Shown here one piece after another: positions 27,055 through 35,920 of a DNA stretch of 64,000 nucleotides. Below the pieces are notes generated by a model. The model had not been told where the DNA came from, did no database searches, and worked only from the letters and a program-made list of their open reading frames with translations. The position numbers and the translations under genes were made by a program. This stretch comes from Bacteroidales bacterium (GTDB lineage Bacteria; Bacteroidota; Bacteroidia; Bacteroidales; P3). Location of the stretch: positions 1 to 64,000 of the forward strand of contig JAFTFL010000012.1 of NCBI GenBank assembly GCA_017449525.1, given 5' to 3'. How positions within the stretch are numbered: position 1 is the first letter of the stretch; each line of letters begins with the position of its first letter.

Positions 27055-27078
27055 CGTGGTCTCTTGGGGCAGACCACG
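27055..27078 (-). repeat. Perfect 8-bp hairpin between YitT stop and terminator
   Basis: CGTGGTCT (27055-27062) and AGACCACG (27071-27078) form a perfect stem with an 8-nt loop, 12 nt downstream of the YitT stop. On the minus strand a GTTTTTTGGG tract follows 13 nt later, so it may be a first, weaker terminator. Confidence 0.5.
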
Positions 27079-27089
27079 TAGTCAATGGC

Positions 27090-28037
27090 TCAATCTGCCG
27101 TTAAACTTTTGAAGCCTTCCCCTAAGATTTCATTGCTTGACATCACGTTGACAAAGGCGTGAGGATCTAAGCTGTGGATGTTATTCTTTAGTTTAACGAA
27201 GTCTGCGCGCTCCATCGAGCAGTATATCATCGTTCGCTCTGCACCCTGATATAGTCCTTTACCAATAAAGAAAGTTCCACCACGGTGCATGTCGTTCAGT
27301 ATAAAGTTGCGCACTTTGTCCACCTCTTCAGTAATAATGAATACGGTCTTATAAGATTTTCGCCCTTCAACGACCAAGTCAATCACCTTGCCTTCTATAT
27401 ATATAATGAGTATAGAGTAGATGGGAAGGCGGATCTGACCGTGAGCTATGAGTGTAGAGAGGGTGATGCAACTGTCAACGATGATCACCAGTGTACCGAG
27501 CGAAATCTTGGTGTACTTGTGCAGAATCATGCTGATAATGTCGCTACCGCCCGAGGTGGCACCCGACTTGAAGATAAGCCCAATGGATATACCATATATT
27601 ATACCAGCCACAACGGTGTTGAGGAAATAGTCCGGCATAAACCATGCGCCTCCATGAGGAACTTCCACGAGCGAGCCTACCGTAGCAGGTGGCTCGGAGT
27701 AGAATATGCCGTCGTGTATCACTGGATCATACCCCCAAGTGCGCTCAAGTACCCATGTGAAAGCGAATATCAAGAAGGTTGACACCACAGTCTTAATACC
27801 AAACCGCGGCCCGAGAATCCATGTGCCAATAAGTAGCAGGGGAACGTCCATACAGATGGCGTACCAACTGATTTGCCACGGCCAAACGGTGTTCAGCACG
27901 TTTGCCAAGCCGTAGGTCCCTCCTGGAGCCATGAGGTAAGGACTGACAAACATAACGTCCCCAATTGCAAACAAGGCACTGCCGATAATGACCAGCAAAT
28001 ATGCCCATGCTTCTTTTTTGATACGCTCTCTCTGCAT
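27090..28037 (-). CDS. YitT family membrane protein
   Basis: A 315-residue integral membrane protein with five to six N-terminal transmembrane segments (first at about residues 12-32: AYLLVIIGSALFAIGDVMFV). The family motifs APGGTYGLANVL and KSGATSGGSDIISMILHKYT are present. The C-terminal DUF2179 domain (GRKSYKTVFIITEE to SLDPHAFVNVMSSNEI) is cytoplasmic. Function of YitT proteins is unknown; a transport role is often proposed. It has its own promoter and is closed by hairpins downstream. Confidence 0.93.
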   Translation of the reverse strand: MQRERIKKEAWAYLLVIIGSALFAIGDVMFVSPYLMAPGGTYGLANVLNTVWPWQISWYAICMDVPLLLIGTWILGPRFGIKTVVSTFLIFAFTWVLERTWGYDPVIHDGIFYSEPPATVGSLVEVPHGGAWFMPDYFLNTVVAGIIYGISIGLIFKSGATSGGSDIISMILHKYTKISLGTLVIIVDSCITLSTLIAHGQIRLPIYSILIIYIEGKVIDLVVEGRKSYKTVFIITEEVDKVRNFILNDMHRGGTFFIGKGLYQGAERTMIYCSMERADFVKLKNNIHSLDPHAFVNVMSSNEILGEGFKSLTAD

Positions 28038-28105
28038 TGATGAATCCCTTTAGTTGTTGTTTGTCAGTTTTAAAATAGTTGTCTCCTATTCTTGTTTTTC
28101 GGCTG

Positions 28106-28134
28106 CAAATATACTAATTCTTTTCTGAATACAA
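28106..28134 (-). promoter_or_regulatory. Promoter of the yitT-type gene
   Basis: On the minus strand TTG (28134-28132), an 18-nt spacer and TATATTTG (28113-28106) match the Bacteroidota promoter consensus. The start codon is about 69 nt downstream of the -7 box. Confidence 0.6.
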
Positions 28135-28165
28135 TAATGTTTTGAACCGAACGTTTGCCTTTTGA

Positions 28166-28196
28166 TTTGTCCGTAGGGTGAAATGCACTACGGTTG
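28166..28196 (+). promoter_or_regulatory. Promoter of the lipoprotein gene at 28.2 kb
   Basis: TTTG (28166-28169), a 19-nt spacer and TACGGTTG (28189-28196) match the -33/-7 consensus with one mismatch. Because an in-frame ATG at 28194 lies in the -7 box, translation must start at the next ATG, 28224. Confidence 0.55.
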
Positions 28197-28223
28197 CAGT
28201 CGCAGAACGAAACAATTATAAGT

Positions 28224-29111
28224 ATGAAAAACAACGTTTCTTCCATCTCTTCCTCTTGTCGTTTGGATTGGATGCTCATGGCTGTGGTGGTTTTTTCGCT
28301 TCTTGCTGCCTCCTGTCAGAGTGAGTATCGCATGGCCAATTCCTATCTGAAGAATGCCCGAAAGGGTAAGCTCGAACATGGCGAGGCTGTATATGTGCGA
28401 ATGCCAGAGCAGTTCATTCTCGTCAATAGCAGTGTAGAGAAGATGAAGGAAGGTCGTGCGCTTACAGAACAGCAGGCTCAGCACATGGCCGATTCGTTGA
28501 CAGCTCTGTTACGTTATGTGGACGACAGCGTGCTCTTGTCCAGATTCAGTACGTCCATGTTACAGGTGTTGGTTCGCAGTGGCATTCCCGTGCATGTGGT
28601 TAAGTCGGGTTCCAAACTGCCTGTTCCTTCCGACAGCTCGTTAGTGCTCGACGTGGTGCAGTTGGAGGCTGAGGAGTTCTTGCAGCCGAAGCGCAGCGAC
28701 TTTGTAACTAAGCAGGAAGTCTATTATGCATACGACTACAATCTGCGCCACATTAGTTGCAATGTATGGCTGAAGATGGGGTCTGCCACTGAAAGTTTGG
28801 ACTCGGTTTGGTTCAAGAATGTGGAGAAGTCTGAAGCCTTCAAGGGTAAAGTTACTTCTATCAAAGATGACAAGGCCACTATGTCGGTGCACTTCGACCG
28901 TTTGACCGTTGATGATGTGTACCGCACGGTGGAGGAGGCTGGCGAGTTGTGTGCCACTATCTATGTGGAACGACTTTTGCTCGACTACATCAAGCGCAAG
29001 ACGGGTGGTAATGAGAATTATTACTACTATGATGCTGCGACAGGCCAAATCAACATGTGGATTCCCTATTCGTATGGCCAATCAGAAGGCTTTATAGGTT
29101 GCGGTAAATAG
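28224..29111 (+). CDS. Hypothetical lipoprotein
   Basis: A 295-residue protein from the ATG at 28224, chosen because the upstream ATG lies inside the promoter. The signal sequence ends in a lipobox (SLLAASC), so it should be a lipoprotein. The body has no motif I recognise. It contains AVYVRMPEQFILVNSSVEKM near the start, a region of acidic and serine residues, and a Tyr-rich stretch (ENYYYYDAATGQINMWIPYS) near the end. The same pattern of uncharacterised lipoproteins is common in Bacteroidales. It is monocistronic, between a promoter and a strong terminator. Confidence 0.7.
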   Translation: MKNNVSSISSSCRLDWMLMAVVVFSLLAASCQSEYRMANSYLKNARKGKLEHGEAVYVRMPEQFILVNSSVEKMKEGRALTEQQAQHMADSLTALLRYVDDSVLLSRFSTSMLQVLVRSGIPVHVVKSGSKLPVPSDSSLVLDVVQLEAEEFLQPKRSDFVTKQEVYYAYDYNLRHISCNVWLKMGSATESLDSVWFKNVEKSEAFKGKVTSIKDDKATMSVHFDRLTVDDVYRTVEEAGELCATIYVERLLLDYIKRKTGGNENYYYYDAATGQINMWIPYSYGQSEGFIGCGK

Positions 29112-29166
29112 TGAGAAAAGCACTCCTGCAACGATTCGTGCGCAGTGGTGCTGGTATATGATGAAT

Positions 29167-29210
29167 AGCAGACTCCGCAATGTTACGTCGTGAACATTGC
29201 GGAGTCTGCT
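29167..29210. terminator. Perfect 18-bp hairpin between convergent genes
   Basis: AGCAGACTCCGCAATGTT (29167-29184) and its exact complement (29193-29210) enclose an 8-nt loop. It lies 55 nt after the lipoprotein stop and 82 nt after the fba stop on the other strand, so it serves as a bidirectional terminator. Confidence 0.75.
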
Positions 29211-29292
29211 TGTTGTGTGTAGTGTGTTCGTTTGTAGCGAAAGTAGGACACAGGTGTTGGGGTGCACCTGTGTCTTGAGTGCAGAATGTGGC

Positions 29293-30297
29293 CTATTGAG
29301 CCAACTTTCCGTCAGAGCCCAGCACGTTGACAATCTTGTGGATGTAGAGCTCTTTCATGTGGTCGCGAGCAGGGCCGAGATACTTCCTCGGGTCAAATTC
29401 GGCTGGTTTTTCGGCCAGCGTCTTGCGCACGGCTGCGGTCATGGCTAAGCGGCTGTCGCTGTCAATGTTGATTTTGCATACAGCACTTTTGGCGGCTTTG
29501 CGCAGCTGCTCTTCGGGTATACCAACGGCTGCTTTTAGGTTTCCGCCATAGGCATTGATGGTGTCTACATCCTCTTGTGGCACCGAGCTGCTGCCGTGCA
29601 GTACGATGGGGAAGCCTGGTAACTTCTTTTCGATGGCCTCCAGCACGTCGAATGCCAGTGGTGGGGGGAGCAGACGTCCCGTCTCGGGGTCTTTGGTGCA
29701 TTGCTCTGGGGTGAACTTGTAGGCTCCATGGCTTGTTCCGATGCTGATGGCCAGGCTGTCCACTCCAGTCTTGGTAACGAAGTCTATCACCTCTTCGGGT
29801 TTGGTGTAGTGGCTCTCGGCTGCCGATACTTCGTCCTCAACGCCGGCTAGCACACCCAGTTCGCCTTCCACGGTTACGTCGTATTGGTGAGCATAGTCCA
29901 CCACGCGACGAGTCAGTGCTACATTCTCGTCGTAGGGCAGTGCCGAGCCGTCAATCATGACGCTTGAAAAGCCCATCTCAATGCAGCTTTTGCAAAGCTC
30001 GAAGCTGTCGCCGTGGTCAAGGTGCAGCACGATTTCGGGGTGTGCACAGCCCAATTCTTTTGCGTATTGCACCGCCCCCTCTGCCATGTAGCGTAGCAGG
30101 GTCTGGTTGGCGTAGTTGCGTGCCCCTTTGGATATCTGCAGTATCACGGGCGATTTGGTCTCTACAGCCGCCATGATAATGGCCTGCATCTGTTCGAGGT
30201 TGTTGAAGTTGAAGGCCGGAATGGCATATCCGCCACCTACGGCTTTGGCAAACATGTCGCGGGTGTTTACCAGTCCTATTTGTTTGTAGTCTACCAT
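29293..30297 (-). CDS. fba: Class II fructose-1,6-bisphosphate aldolase
   Basis: A 334-residue class II aldolase. The zinc-site sequence LHLDHGDSFELC, SVMIDGSALPYDEN, the Glu region VEGELG, GTSHGAYKF and the catalytic loop VLHGSSSVPQED are all present. It cleaves fructose 1,6-bisphosphate to dihydroxyacetone phosphate and glyceraldehyde 3-phosphate in glycolysis and gluconeogenesis. It follows ispE by 72 nt on the same strand and could be the last gene of that transcript. The region before it has no clear -7 box. Confidence 0.97.
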   Translation of the reverse strand: MVDYKQIGLVNTRDMFAKAVGGGYAIPAFNFNNLEQMQAIIMAAVETKSPVILQISKGARNYANQTLLRYMAEGAVQYAKELGCAHPEIVLHLDHGDSFELCKSCIEMGFSSVMIDGSALPYDENVALTRRVVDYAHQYDVTVEGELGVLAGVEDEVSAAESHYTKPEEVIDFVTKTGVDSLAISIGTSHGAYKFTPEQCTKDPETGRLLPPPLAFDVLEAIEKKLPGFPIVLHGSSSVPQEDVDTINAYGGNLKAAVGIPEEQLRKAAKSAVCKINIDSDSRLAMTAAVRKTLAEKPAEFDPRKYLGPARDHMKELYIHKIVNVLGSDGKLAQ

Positions 30298-30369
30298 GAT
30301 ATGGGTTGTTTTTTGATTTGTGTATTGTATATGTTTTCTTTGGTTTTCGTTGTGTTGGGGAAGTCAGTT

Positions 30370-31149
30370 TCATCGCTTTCGGGGCGTAAGCCCGTAGACG
30401 GCAGCACCACTACCCGACATGGCTGCGTACACCGCCCCACCGTCATACAGTGCTTGCTTGCACGCTGCTATGGCAGGATGACTACGGAAGACTGATATTT
30501 CAAAGTCGTTGTGGATGAGTTCTGTCCAAAGCTCTATGGGCTTTTGTACGGCTTGCCGAAGGTCGGTGTGGTACGCTGCATTGTCTTCTATCGGCGCGAG
30601 TCCAGCGTAGGCTTCCCGTGTTGACACGTGTTCGCCATTAGGTATTAGGATGGTGATGTCGTAGTGGCTAAGGTCAATGTCTATAGGGGTCAGACGGTCA
30701 CCAATACCAGTGGCATAGCACGGGCGGTTCGCAATGAAGAAGGCACAATCAGCACCGAGCTGTGCCGCCCGCTCGGTAAGAGCCGTTGAGTCCAAGTGCA
30801 GATGAAACATCTCGTTCAGCATTTTGAGGGTAAATGCAGCGTCGCTGCTGCCTCCGCCCAGGCCGGCCCCGTAGGGTATGCACTTGTGTAGTCGTATCTC
30901 CACTGCAGGAATGTCGAACTGGCGGTGCAGGAGTTGCCATGCTTTCATGCAGAGGTTGTCGTTGGGTTCACTATCAAGGGCAATTCCAGTTTGTACCATC
31001 AGGGGTTGTCCGTCGGTGGGCACTATCTCCAATTCGTCGCGAAAGGTGTCAACCGGCAGAAAGATAGTCTCCAAGTTGTGGTAGCCGTCAGGCCGCTTTC
31101 CCGTTATCTGTAGGCCGAGGTTAATCTTGCAATTGGGGTTCGTCTTCAT
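30370..31149 (-). CDS. ispE: 4-diphosphocytidyl-2-C-methyl-D-erythritol kinase
   Basis: About 259 residues from the ATG at 31149 (MKTNPNCKINLGLQITGKR). A longer frame begins at 31245 but its first 32 residues lack homology and lie inside phoH. GHMP-kinase motifs are CKINLGL, PYGAGLGGGSSDAA (ATP loop) and AAMSGSGAAVYGL. The enzyme phosphorylates CDP-methylerythritol in the MEP isoprenoid pathway; ispF is at 3.3 kb. The start overlaps the 3' end of phoH by 29 nt. Confidence 0.95.
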   Translation of the reverse strand: MKTNPNCKINLGLQITGKRPDGYHNLETIFLPVDTFRDELEIVPTDGQPLMVQTGIALDSEPNDNLCMKAWQLLHRQFDIPAVEIRLHKCIPYGAGLGGGSSDAAFTLKMLNEMFHLHLDSTALTERAAQLGADCAFFIANRPCYATGIGDRLTPIDIDLSHYDITILIPNGEHVSTREAYAGLAPIEDNAAYHTDLRQAVQKPIELWTELIHNDFEISVFRSHPAIAACKQALYDGGAVYAAMSGSGAAVYGLTPRKR

Positions 31150-32194
31150 GGGAAGGTTCGCTTGGAATGGGGGACTGGATGTCCGATGAAGCAGTCTGTC
31201 GACTTGGATAGGGTTCTGTGGTGGCGCGCTGCGCCAGCGATTCATAGGCCTGTATAATGTCGCTTACCAGTCGGTGGCGGATGACATCACTACGATCCAT
31301 CTCCACGATGCCGATGCCTTTGATGTGGCGCAGCAGGGCTACAGCTTGAGGCAGTCCGCTCTGCTGGTGTCGGGGTAGGTCAATCTGAGACAAGTCTCCA
31401 GTGATGATAAACTTTGCATTGCGTCCCATGCGAGTCAAGAACATCTTGAGTTGCATGCTGGTGGCGTTCTGCGCTTCGTCCAGGATGACGAATGCGTTGT
31501 CCAACGTGCGGCCGCGCATGAATGCCAAAGGGGCAATCTCAATGGTGCCGTCTTCGCGGTAGGTCTCCAGTTTTTGCTGCGGTATCATGTCGCGCAGCGC
31601 GTCGTAGAGGGGTTGCAGATAGGGGTCCAGTTTGTCCTTGAGATCGCCTGGTAGAAACCCGAGGTTTTCGCCTGCTTCTACTGCGGGACGTGTCAAGACG
31701 ATGCGTCGCACCTCCTTGTTCTTCAGTGCGCGTACGGCCAGGGCTACGGCTGTGTAGGTCTTGCCCGTGCCGGCGGGGCCTATGGCAAACACCATGTCGT
31801 TGTCGCGCGTAGCTGCTACGAGTTTTTGTTGGTTGTTGGTGCGCGCCTTGATGAGTAGCCCATTGCGGCCATGCACCAGCACTTCGTCGTTGGGCTCTTC
31901 GCCCGTACGAAGGGTGGACTCGTATATTTGCATGATGGCGTTCTCGCTGAGGTGGCCAAAGCGTTCGTAGTAGTCGAGTATGGCATTCAGTTTGTCCTCG
32001 AAGATGTCAAGGTCGTCTACGGAACCGATGGCTTTCATCATCTCTCCGCGCACGATTATCTTTATCTTGGGGAACAGTACTCGAACAAAGTCCAGCAGAT
32101 GCTCGTTGGTGCCCCACAGGTGGTGGGTGTCGACTTCGTCTATGGCAAACAGGCGCTCGGTGGCAGTTTCTTCGGTAGGTTTGTGTATCGGCAC
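31121..32194 (-). CDS. PhoH family ATPase
   Basis: A 357-residue protein. After an N-terminal region of about 110 residues comes the PhoH core with Walker A (GPAGTGKTYTAV), VLTRPAVEAGENLGFLPGDL, Walker B (AFVILDEAQNATS) and ITGDLSQIDLP. The family is cytoplasmic and linked to RNA metabolism with the neighbour YbeY in many bacteria; ybeY is not here. The last 30 residues are Ser/Pro/Glu-rich and overlap the start of ispE. It begins 4 nt after the metallo-hydrolase stop. Confidence 0.94.
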   Translation of the reverse strand: MPIHKPTEETATERLFAIDEVDTHHLWGTNEHLLDFVRVLFPKIKIIVRGEMMKAIGSVDDLDIFEDKLNAILDYYERFGHLSENAIMQIYESTLRTGEEPNDEVLVHGRNGLLIKARTNNQQKLVAATRDNDMVFAIGPAGTGKTYTAVALAVRALKNKEVRRIVLTRPAVEAGENLGFLPGDLKDKLDPYLQPLYDALRDMIPQQKLETYREDGTIEIAPLAFMRGRTLDNAFVILDEAQNATSMQLKMFLTRMGRNAKFIITGDLSQIDLPRHQQSGLPQAVALLRHIKGIGIVEMDRSDVIRHRLVSDIIQAYESLAQRATTEPYPSRQTASSDIQSPIPSEPSHEDEPQLQD

Positions 32195-32198
32195 AGGG

Positions 32199-33287
32199 CT
32201 ATTCGGCTTTAGATTGAAGGGAGGTGGTGGGCATGTCGTCGAGGAAAACGGGTTGTCCTATAGTGAGAACCGATAGGTTGATGCTGTCCTTGAGGGCAGC
32301 ATCCAGCTCGTTACGCAGCGGTTCGTCCCAGTCGTGATTAGCCAGTGCAAAACGGGAGTGGTGCACCGTTACTACGTGCTGAGCTCCCAGTTCCTTGGCT
32401 TCGCGGCCGAGATATTGCGGCATGGTGTGGATGTTGCTCCACAGGGTGTCATACTGTCCGTTCTCGAGTACAGCCAGGTCGATGTCGGCATAGTGCTCTC
32501 CTATCCAGCGGAAGTGGCGTCCATAGCCGCTGTCGCCACCCACGTACACCTTGCGTCCGCCACGTTCTATCAGAAAGGAACCCCACAGGGTGCGGTTGCC
32601 TCGCAGCCCGCGTCCCGAGAAATGGCGTGCTGGCAGGAAGTGGAACACCGTGCTGTCGGGTGCAGTCCAGTCTTCGTACCAGTCGCGCTCCACTATCTGT
32701 TCCTCGCTAAACTTCCAGCGCTCCAAGTGTGCACCTACGCCCAGCGGGGTGACCACGTGGCCTATGCGTGGGCGCAGTTGTTTGACGGTCTTGTAGTCCA
32801 GGTGGTCCCAATGATCGTGTGTGATAATGAGGTAGTCCACGTTGGGCAGATCGTCGGGTGTGTAACTGTAGGTCTGGTCGAAGGGGCGGTTGATGAACCC
32901 TACGGGCGAGCCGCTAAGGAGTGCGGGGTCAACTAAAAACAGCTTGCCTTCCAAGCAGAAGAGGTAGGCGCTGTGGCCGAACCAGAGCATCCAGTCTCGG
33001 TCGCGAGGCAGGGTGCTGATGTCGGTCTGGACGGTGGTAACAGGCTCGGTGGGGCGCAGCCGGTCGCTGCGACGTTTGCGCATGTCGCGTATCTCAGAGC
33101 GTTTGGCTGAGAAGGTGGCTGTGCTGTCTTCGTTCTGCCATTTGCCATCCTTGTAGTGCCACGATTGTTCCATGCGGGCTTTTCGCTCACCACGTGGCAG
33201 ACGACCGAAGCTGGGCTGGTGGGTGAATGTTACACCGGCCAGTCCGACGCCTGCCATGCAGCACAGGGCTATAATCCAACCATTCAC
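32199..33287 (-). CDS. MBL-fold metallo-hydrolase (NAPE-PLD/UlaG-like)
   Basis: A 362-residue protein with an N-terminal hydrophobic segment (residues 3-22, membrane anchor or signal). The metallo-beta-lactamase zinc motif is ITHDHWDHLD. Further metal ligands are in PARHFSGRG, VYVGGDSGYG and VTVHHSRFAL. The WFGHSAYLFCLEGKLFLVDP start of the domain is typical of the family related to N-acyl phosphatidylethanolamine phospholipase D. A role in lipid turnover is possible but the substrate is unknown. It lies 61 nt after pepD and is followed directly by phoH. Confidence 0.87.
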   Translation of the reverse strand: MNGWIIALCCMAGVGLAGVTFTHQPSFGRLPRGERKARMEQSWHYKDGKWQNEDSTATFSAKRSEIRDMRKRRSDRLRPTEPVTTVQTDISTLPRDRDWMLWFGHSAYLFCLEGKLFLVDPALLSGSPVGFINRPFDQTYSYTPDDLPNVDYLIITHDHWDHLDYKTVKQLRPRIGHVVTPLGVGAHLERWKFSEEQIVERDWYEDWTAPDSTVFHFLPARHFSGRGLRGNRTLWGSFLIERGGRKVYVGGDSGYGRHFRWIGEHYADIDLAVLENGQYDTLWSNIHTMPQYLGREAKELGAQHVVTVHHSRFALANHDWDEPLRNELDAALKDSINLSVLTIGQPVFLDDMPTTSLQSKAE

Positions 33288-33347
33288 GGTGCTGATGTCT
33301 GTGTTTTACTGTTGTGTTGTCTCTGCTGTAGAGTCTCAGATGAGGGT

Positions 33348-34799
33348 CTACTTCAGGTTCTTGAGTATGGCGAGTGTGAGGTCCCAAAACATCTGCACGG
33401 TGCGTATCTCTATCTTCTCGTCGGGCGAGTGCACGCCGCGCAGGGTCGGGCCGTAGGATATCATGTCCATGTGGGGGTATTTCTCACCGATGAGGCCGCA
33501 TTCCAGTCCGGCATGGATGGCGCGTACCACGGGTTCGTGGCCGTAGAGTGCCCGATAGGTTTCTACACCCACCTTCAGCACGCGGCTGTCTGGATTGGGG
33601 TTCCAACCGGGATAGCCATCGCCGTGGCTCACGTGGGCGCCGGCCAAGCGGAACGTTGCCTCTATCTTTTGGGCTGCCGCCAGTTTGGCACTTTCGGCCG
33701 AGCTGCGCTGGCTGGTGGCTATGTGGATTTGGCCATCGCGCATCTTGATGGAGGCCAGGTTGGTGGATGTCTCTACGAAGTTGGGTATCTCGCGGCTCAT
33801 GGCCAGTACTCCGTGGGCGCAGGCCAAGAGGGCATCCAGCAGGCGACGCTGAGTGTTGCTGTCGATGAGTTGTGAGGGCTGTGTGGTGGGGCAGAGTTCG
33901 ATGCGCAGGGCGGGCTCGGTGGTGCGGAACTCGTGGCGGATGTGTGCTCCCATTTCGTCGACCAGTTGGCGCAGTGCCTCCGCTTGGTCGGCGGGCACTG
34001 TGATGACGGCTTCTGCTTCGCGTGCAATGGCGTTGCGCAGGTTGCCGCCGTCGATGCTGCTCAAGCGCATGCCGCAACGTGCTTCGGCGTTCCACAGCAG
34101 GCGTGCCAATATCTTGTTGGCGCAGCCCAGCCCCTTGTTGATGTCGTCGCCAGAATGGCCGCCTTTCAAGCCCGAAACTTTGAGGTTGAACGCGGTGTGC
34201 TGAGTCGGTACTGGCTCGGTGGTGTAGTCAATGGCCACGGTGGTGTCAATGCCGCCTGCGCAGCCTATGCAGAACTCGCCCTCGTCCTCGTCGTCGAAGT
34301 TGAGCAGGATGGAGCTCTTCAGCCAGTCGGTGCGTAGTCCGCCAGCGCCTGTGAGGCCAGTTTCCTCATCCACGGTGATGAGGGCTTCTATCGGGCCGTG
34401 TTCTATGTTATCGGCTTCGAGTATGGCCAGTATGGTGGCCACTCCTATGCCGTCGTCCGCACCGAGGGTGGTGCCGTCAGCTGTAATCCAATCACCTTCG
34501 CGCAAGGGCTGTATGGCGTCGGAGAGAAAGTCAAACTGCTTGTCGCTGTTCTTCTCGCACACCATGTCCATGTGGGCTTGCAGGCAGATGCCGGCCGACT
34601 GCTCGTAGCCAGGTGTGGCAGGCTTGCGTATGAGCACGTTGCCCAGCTCGTCGCTGAGTGTTTCAAGGCCATGGCTGCGGCCGAAGGCTTGCAGGTAGGC
34701 GCTGATACGCTCCTCGTGTTTTGAGGGGCGCGGTATCTGCATGATTTCTCCGAAGTAGTGCCACACGCGGGCAGGAGTTAGATTGTCGAGTGCGTTCAT
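33348..34799 (-). CDS. pepD: Aminoacyl-histidine dipeptidase (peptidase family M20)
   Basis: At 483 residues this fits the PepD family. The zinc ligands are in CLQAHMDMVCEKN and TLGADDGIGVA; the catalytic Glu lies in ALITVDEETGLTGAGG; GGHSGDDINKGLGCAN is in the lid domain; the C-terminal AIHAGLECGLIGEKYPHMDM carries the last ligands. The enzyme hydrolyses Xaa-His dipeptides such as carnosine in the cytoplasm. The gene is markedly GC-rich, which produces long open frames on the other strand. Confidence 0.95.
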   Translation of the reverse strand: MNALDNLTPARVWHYFGEIMQIPRPSKHEERISAYLQAFGRSHGLETLSDELGNVLIRKPATPGYEQSAGICLQAHMDMVCEKNSDKQFDFLSDAIQPLREGDWITADGTTLGADDGIGVATILAILEADNIEHGPIEALITVDEETGLTGAGGLRTDWLKSSILLNFDDEDEGEFCIGCAGGIDTTVAIDYTTEPVPTQHTAFNLKVSGLKGGHSGDDINKGLGCANKILARLLWNAEARCGMRLSSIDGGNLRNAIAREAEAVITVPADQAEALRQLVDEMGAHIRHEFRTTEPALRIELCPTTQPSQLIDSNTQRRLLDALLACAHGVLAMSREIPNFVETSTNLASIKMRDGQIHIATSQRSSAESAKLAAAQKIEATFRLAGAHVSHGDGYPGWNPNPDSRVLKVGVETYRALYGHEPVVRAIHAGLECGLIGEKYPHMDMISYGPTLRGVHSPDEKIEIRTVQMFWDLTLAILKNLK

Positions 34800-34865
34800 A
34801 ATGGATTGTTTTTGTGTTGCGATTGTGATATTCAGTTCTTGTGGGGGTCGTCTTTTGGCGTTGTG

Positions 34866-35780
34866 CTAATGTGTGATGAGGTGAACGGCTTTGCGCTCGC
34901 GGTGGGTGTGCCCATAGGGGTCATACACTTCGATGAGCAGCACGTAGTCGCCCGAAGGGCAGAGGGTGCCTTGCTCGGAGTGGCCGTCCCACACGGCGGG
35001 TTCGTTGCTGCCCAGACGTGCGTTGCGGCACAATTGTCGGACACGCCGTCCCGACAGGTCGAAGACTGTGATGTTGGTACCTGCCGTGGCCACGAGGTCA
35101 GACGGCAGGATGTGCAGCTCGTCGTTGTGGCCGTCGCCGTCGGGCGAGAATAGGTCGGAGGGTTGCAGGGCGAAGAGCTCGAGGGCTTGCCACTGCTGAC
35201 TGTTGGGCAGGGTGGGGGAGCCTCCGCCCGATGTGGCCGAGGCCGAAGCCCAGTTGGAGCGTTCGGCAGTGGCGGTGGTGAAGCTGCGCCGTTCGAGCGC
35301 GATGCCTTTGGCGTTGCGTAGTGCCCAGTGGTGCATGTCGGCGGTGTAGTCCAGGCGGTCTACCATGAGGCTGTCGGCCGCCGCCACGAGTGCCACGCAG
35401 CCCCTCTCGTTGGGCCATGCGGGAAGGGCATCGACCTCGACCACTTTCGAGGCATCGGCCTTTGGAAAATGCGATAGGAGCCAAGCCGCATCGGTGGTCA
35501 GCACGAGGTAGTCATGGGGCGGAACGCTACGCGGCACCCCGAGGGAATAGAGCCGTCCGATGGTGCCGGCTGCGGTGATGCGCGCAAAACGCAGCGGAGC
35601 CGTGCTGCACGCGGTGTCGGAGGGATTGTACAGCTCCACATAGTCGCAACCGTCGGCTGTCGGGTTGAACAAGACTTCGCTCAGCAGGAGTCTGCCCGCA
35701 GGGGCAGCGCAGGCTGAATGGCTGCCCAGCCCGCTTAGCATCAGTAGCAGGAACACCACAGCTGTTGCTGCGCGGCGCAT
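34866..35780 (-). CDS. Secreted lamin-tail-domain protein with T9SS-type C-terminal domain
   Basis: About 304 residues from the ATG at 35780, which gives a 25-residue signal peptide (MRRAATAVVFLLLMLSGLG). A longer frame reaches 36005 but crosses the promoter; in-frame ATGs at 35825 and 35855 remain possible. Residues 27-140 resemble a lamin-tail domain (LLLSEVLFNPTADGCDYVELYNPSD). The last 90 residues start LFSPDGDGHNDELHILP and end in GDYVLLIEVYDPYGH-type strands, the pattern of gliding-motility C-terminal (CHU_C, type B) sorting domains. It is probably a T9SS cargo protein at the cell surface. Very GC-rich. Confidence 0.75.
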   Translation of the reverse strand: MRRAATAVVFLLLMLSGLGSHSACAAPAGRLLLSEVLFNPTADGCDYVELYNPSDTACSTAPLRFARITAAGTIGRLYSLGVPRSVPPHDYLVLTTDAAWLLSHFPKADASKVVEVDALPAWPNERGCVALVAAADSLMVDRLDYTADMHHWALRNAKGIALERRSFTTATAERSNWASASATSGGGSPTLPNSQQWQALELFALQPSDLFSPDGDGHNDELHILPSDLVATAGTNITVFDLSGRRVRQLCRNARLGSNEPAVWDGHSEQGTLCPSGDYVLLIEVYDPYGHTHRERKAVHLITH

Positions 35781-35888
35781 ACGAGCCGTAGGCACCGTGT
35801 GCGCTCGCACGGAGAGCGTACGCATTGGGTATTGGCTCAGTAGATTAATGGTCATGCTGGTGCTGATGTCTTCTCCAAAACGATGCAG

Positions 35889-35920
35889 CAAAGATACTAA
35901 TAATATTTCGCGCAGGCAAA
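35889..35920 (-). promoter_or_regulatory. Promoter of the lamin-tail gene
   Basis: On the minus strand TTTG (35920-35917), a 20-nt spacer and TATCTTTG (35896-35889) give a full consensus promoter. The -33 TTTG is the loop of a small hairpin (CGCAGG/CCTGCG, 35911-35926). Confidence 0.65.

Noticed and set aside
26805-27077. 90-codon frame on the minus strand after YitT
   Set aside because: It is made of terminator hairpins and has no protein-like features.
33156-33875. 239-codon open frame on the plus strand
   Set aside because: Antisense to pepD and the hydrolase. Long opposite frames are expected in this GC-rich stretch, and the translation looks like no known protein.
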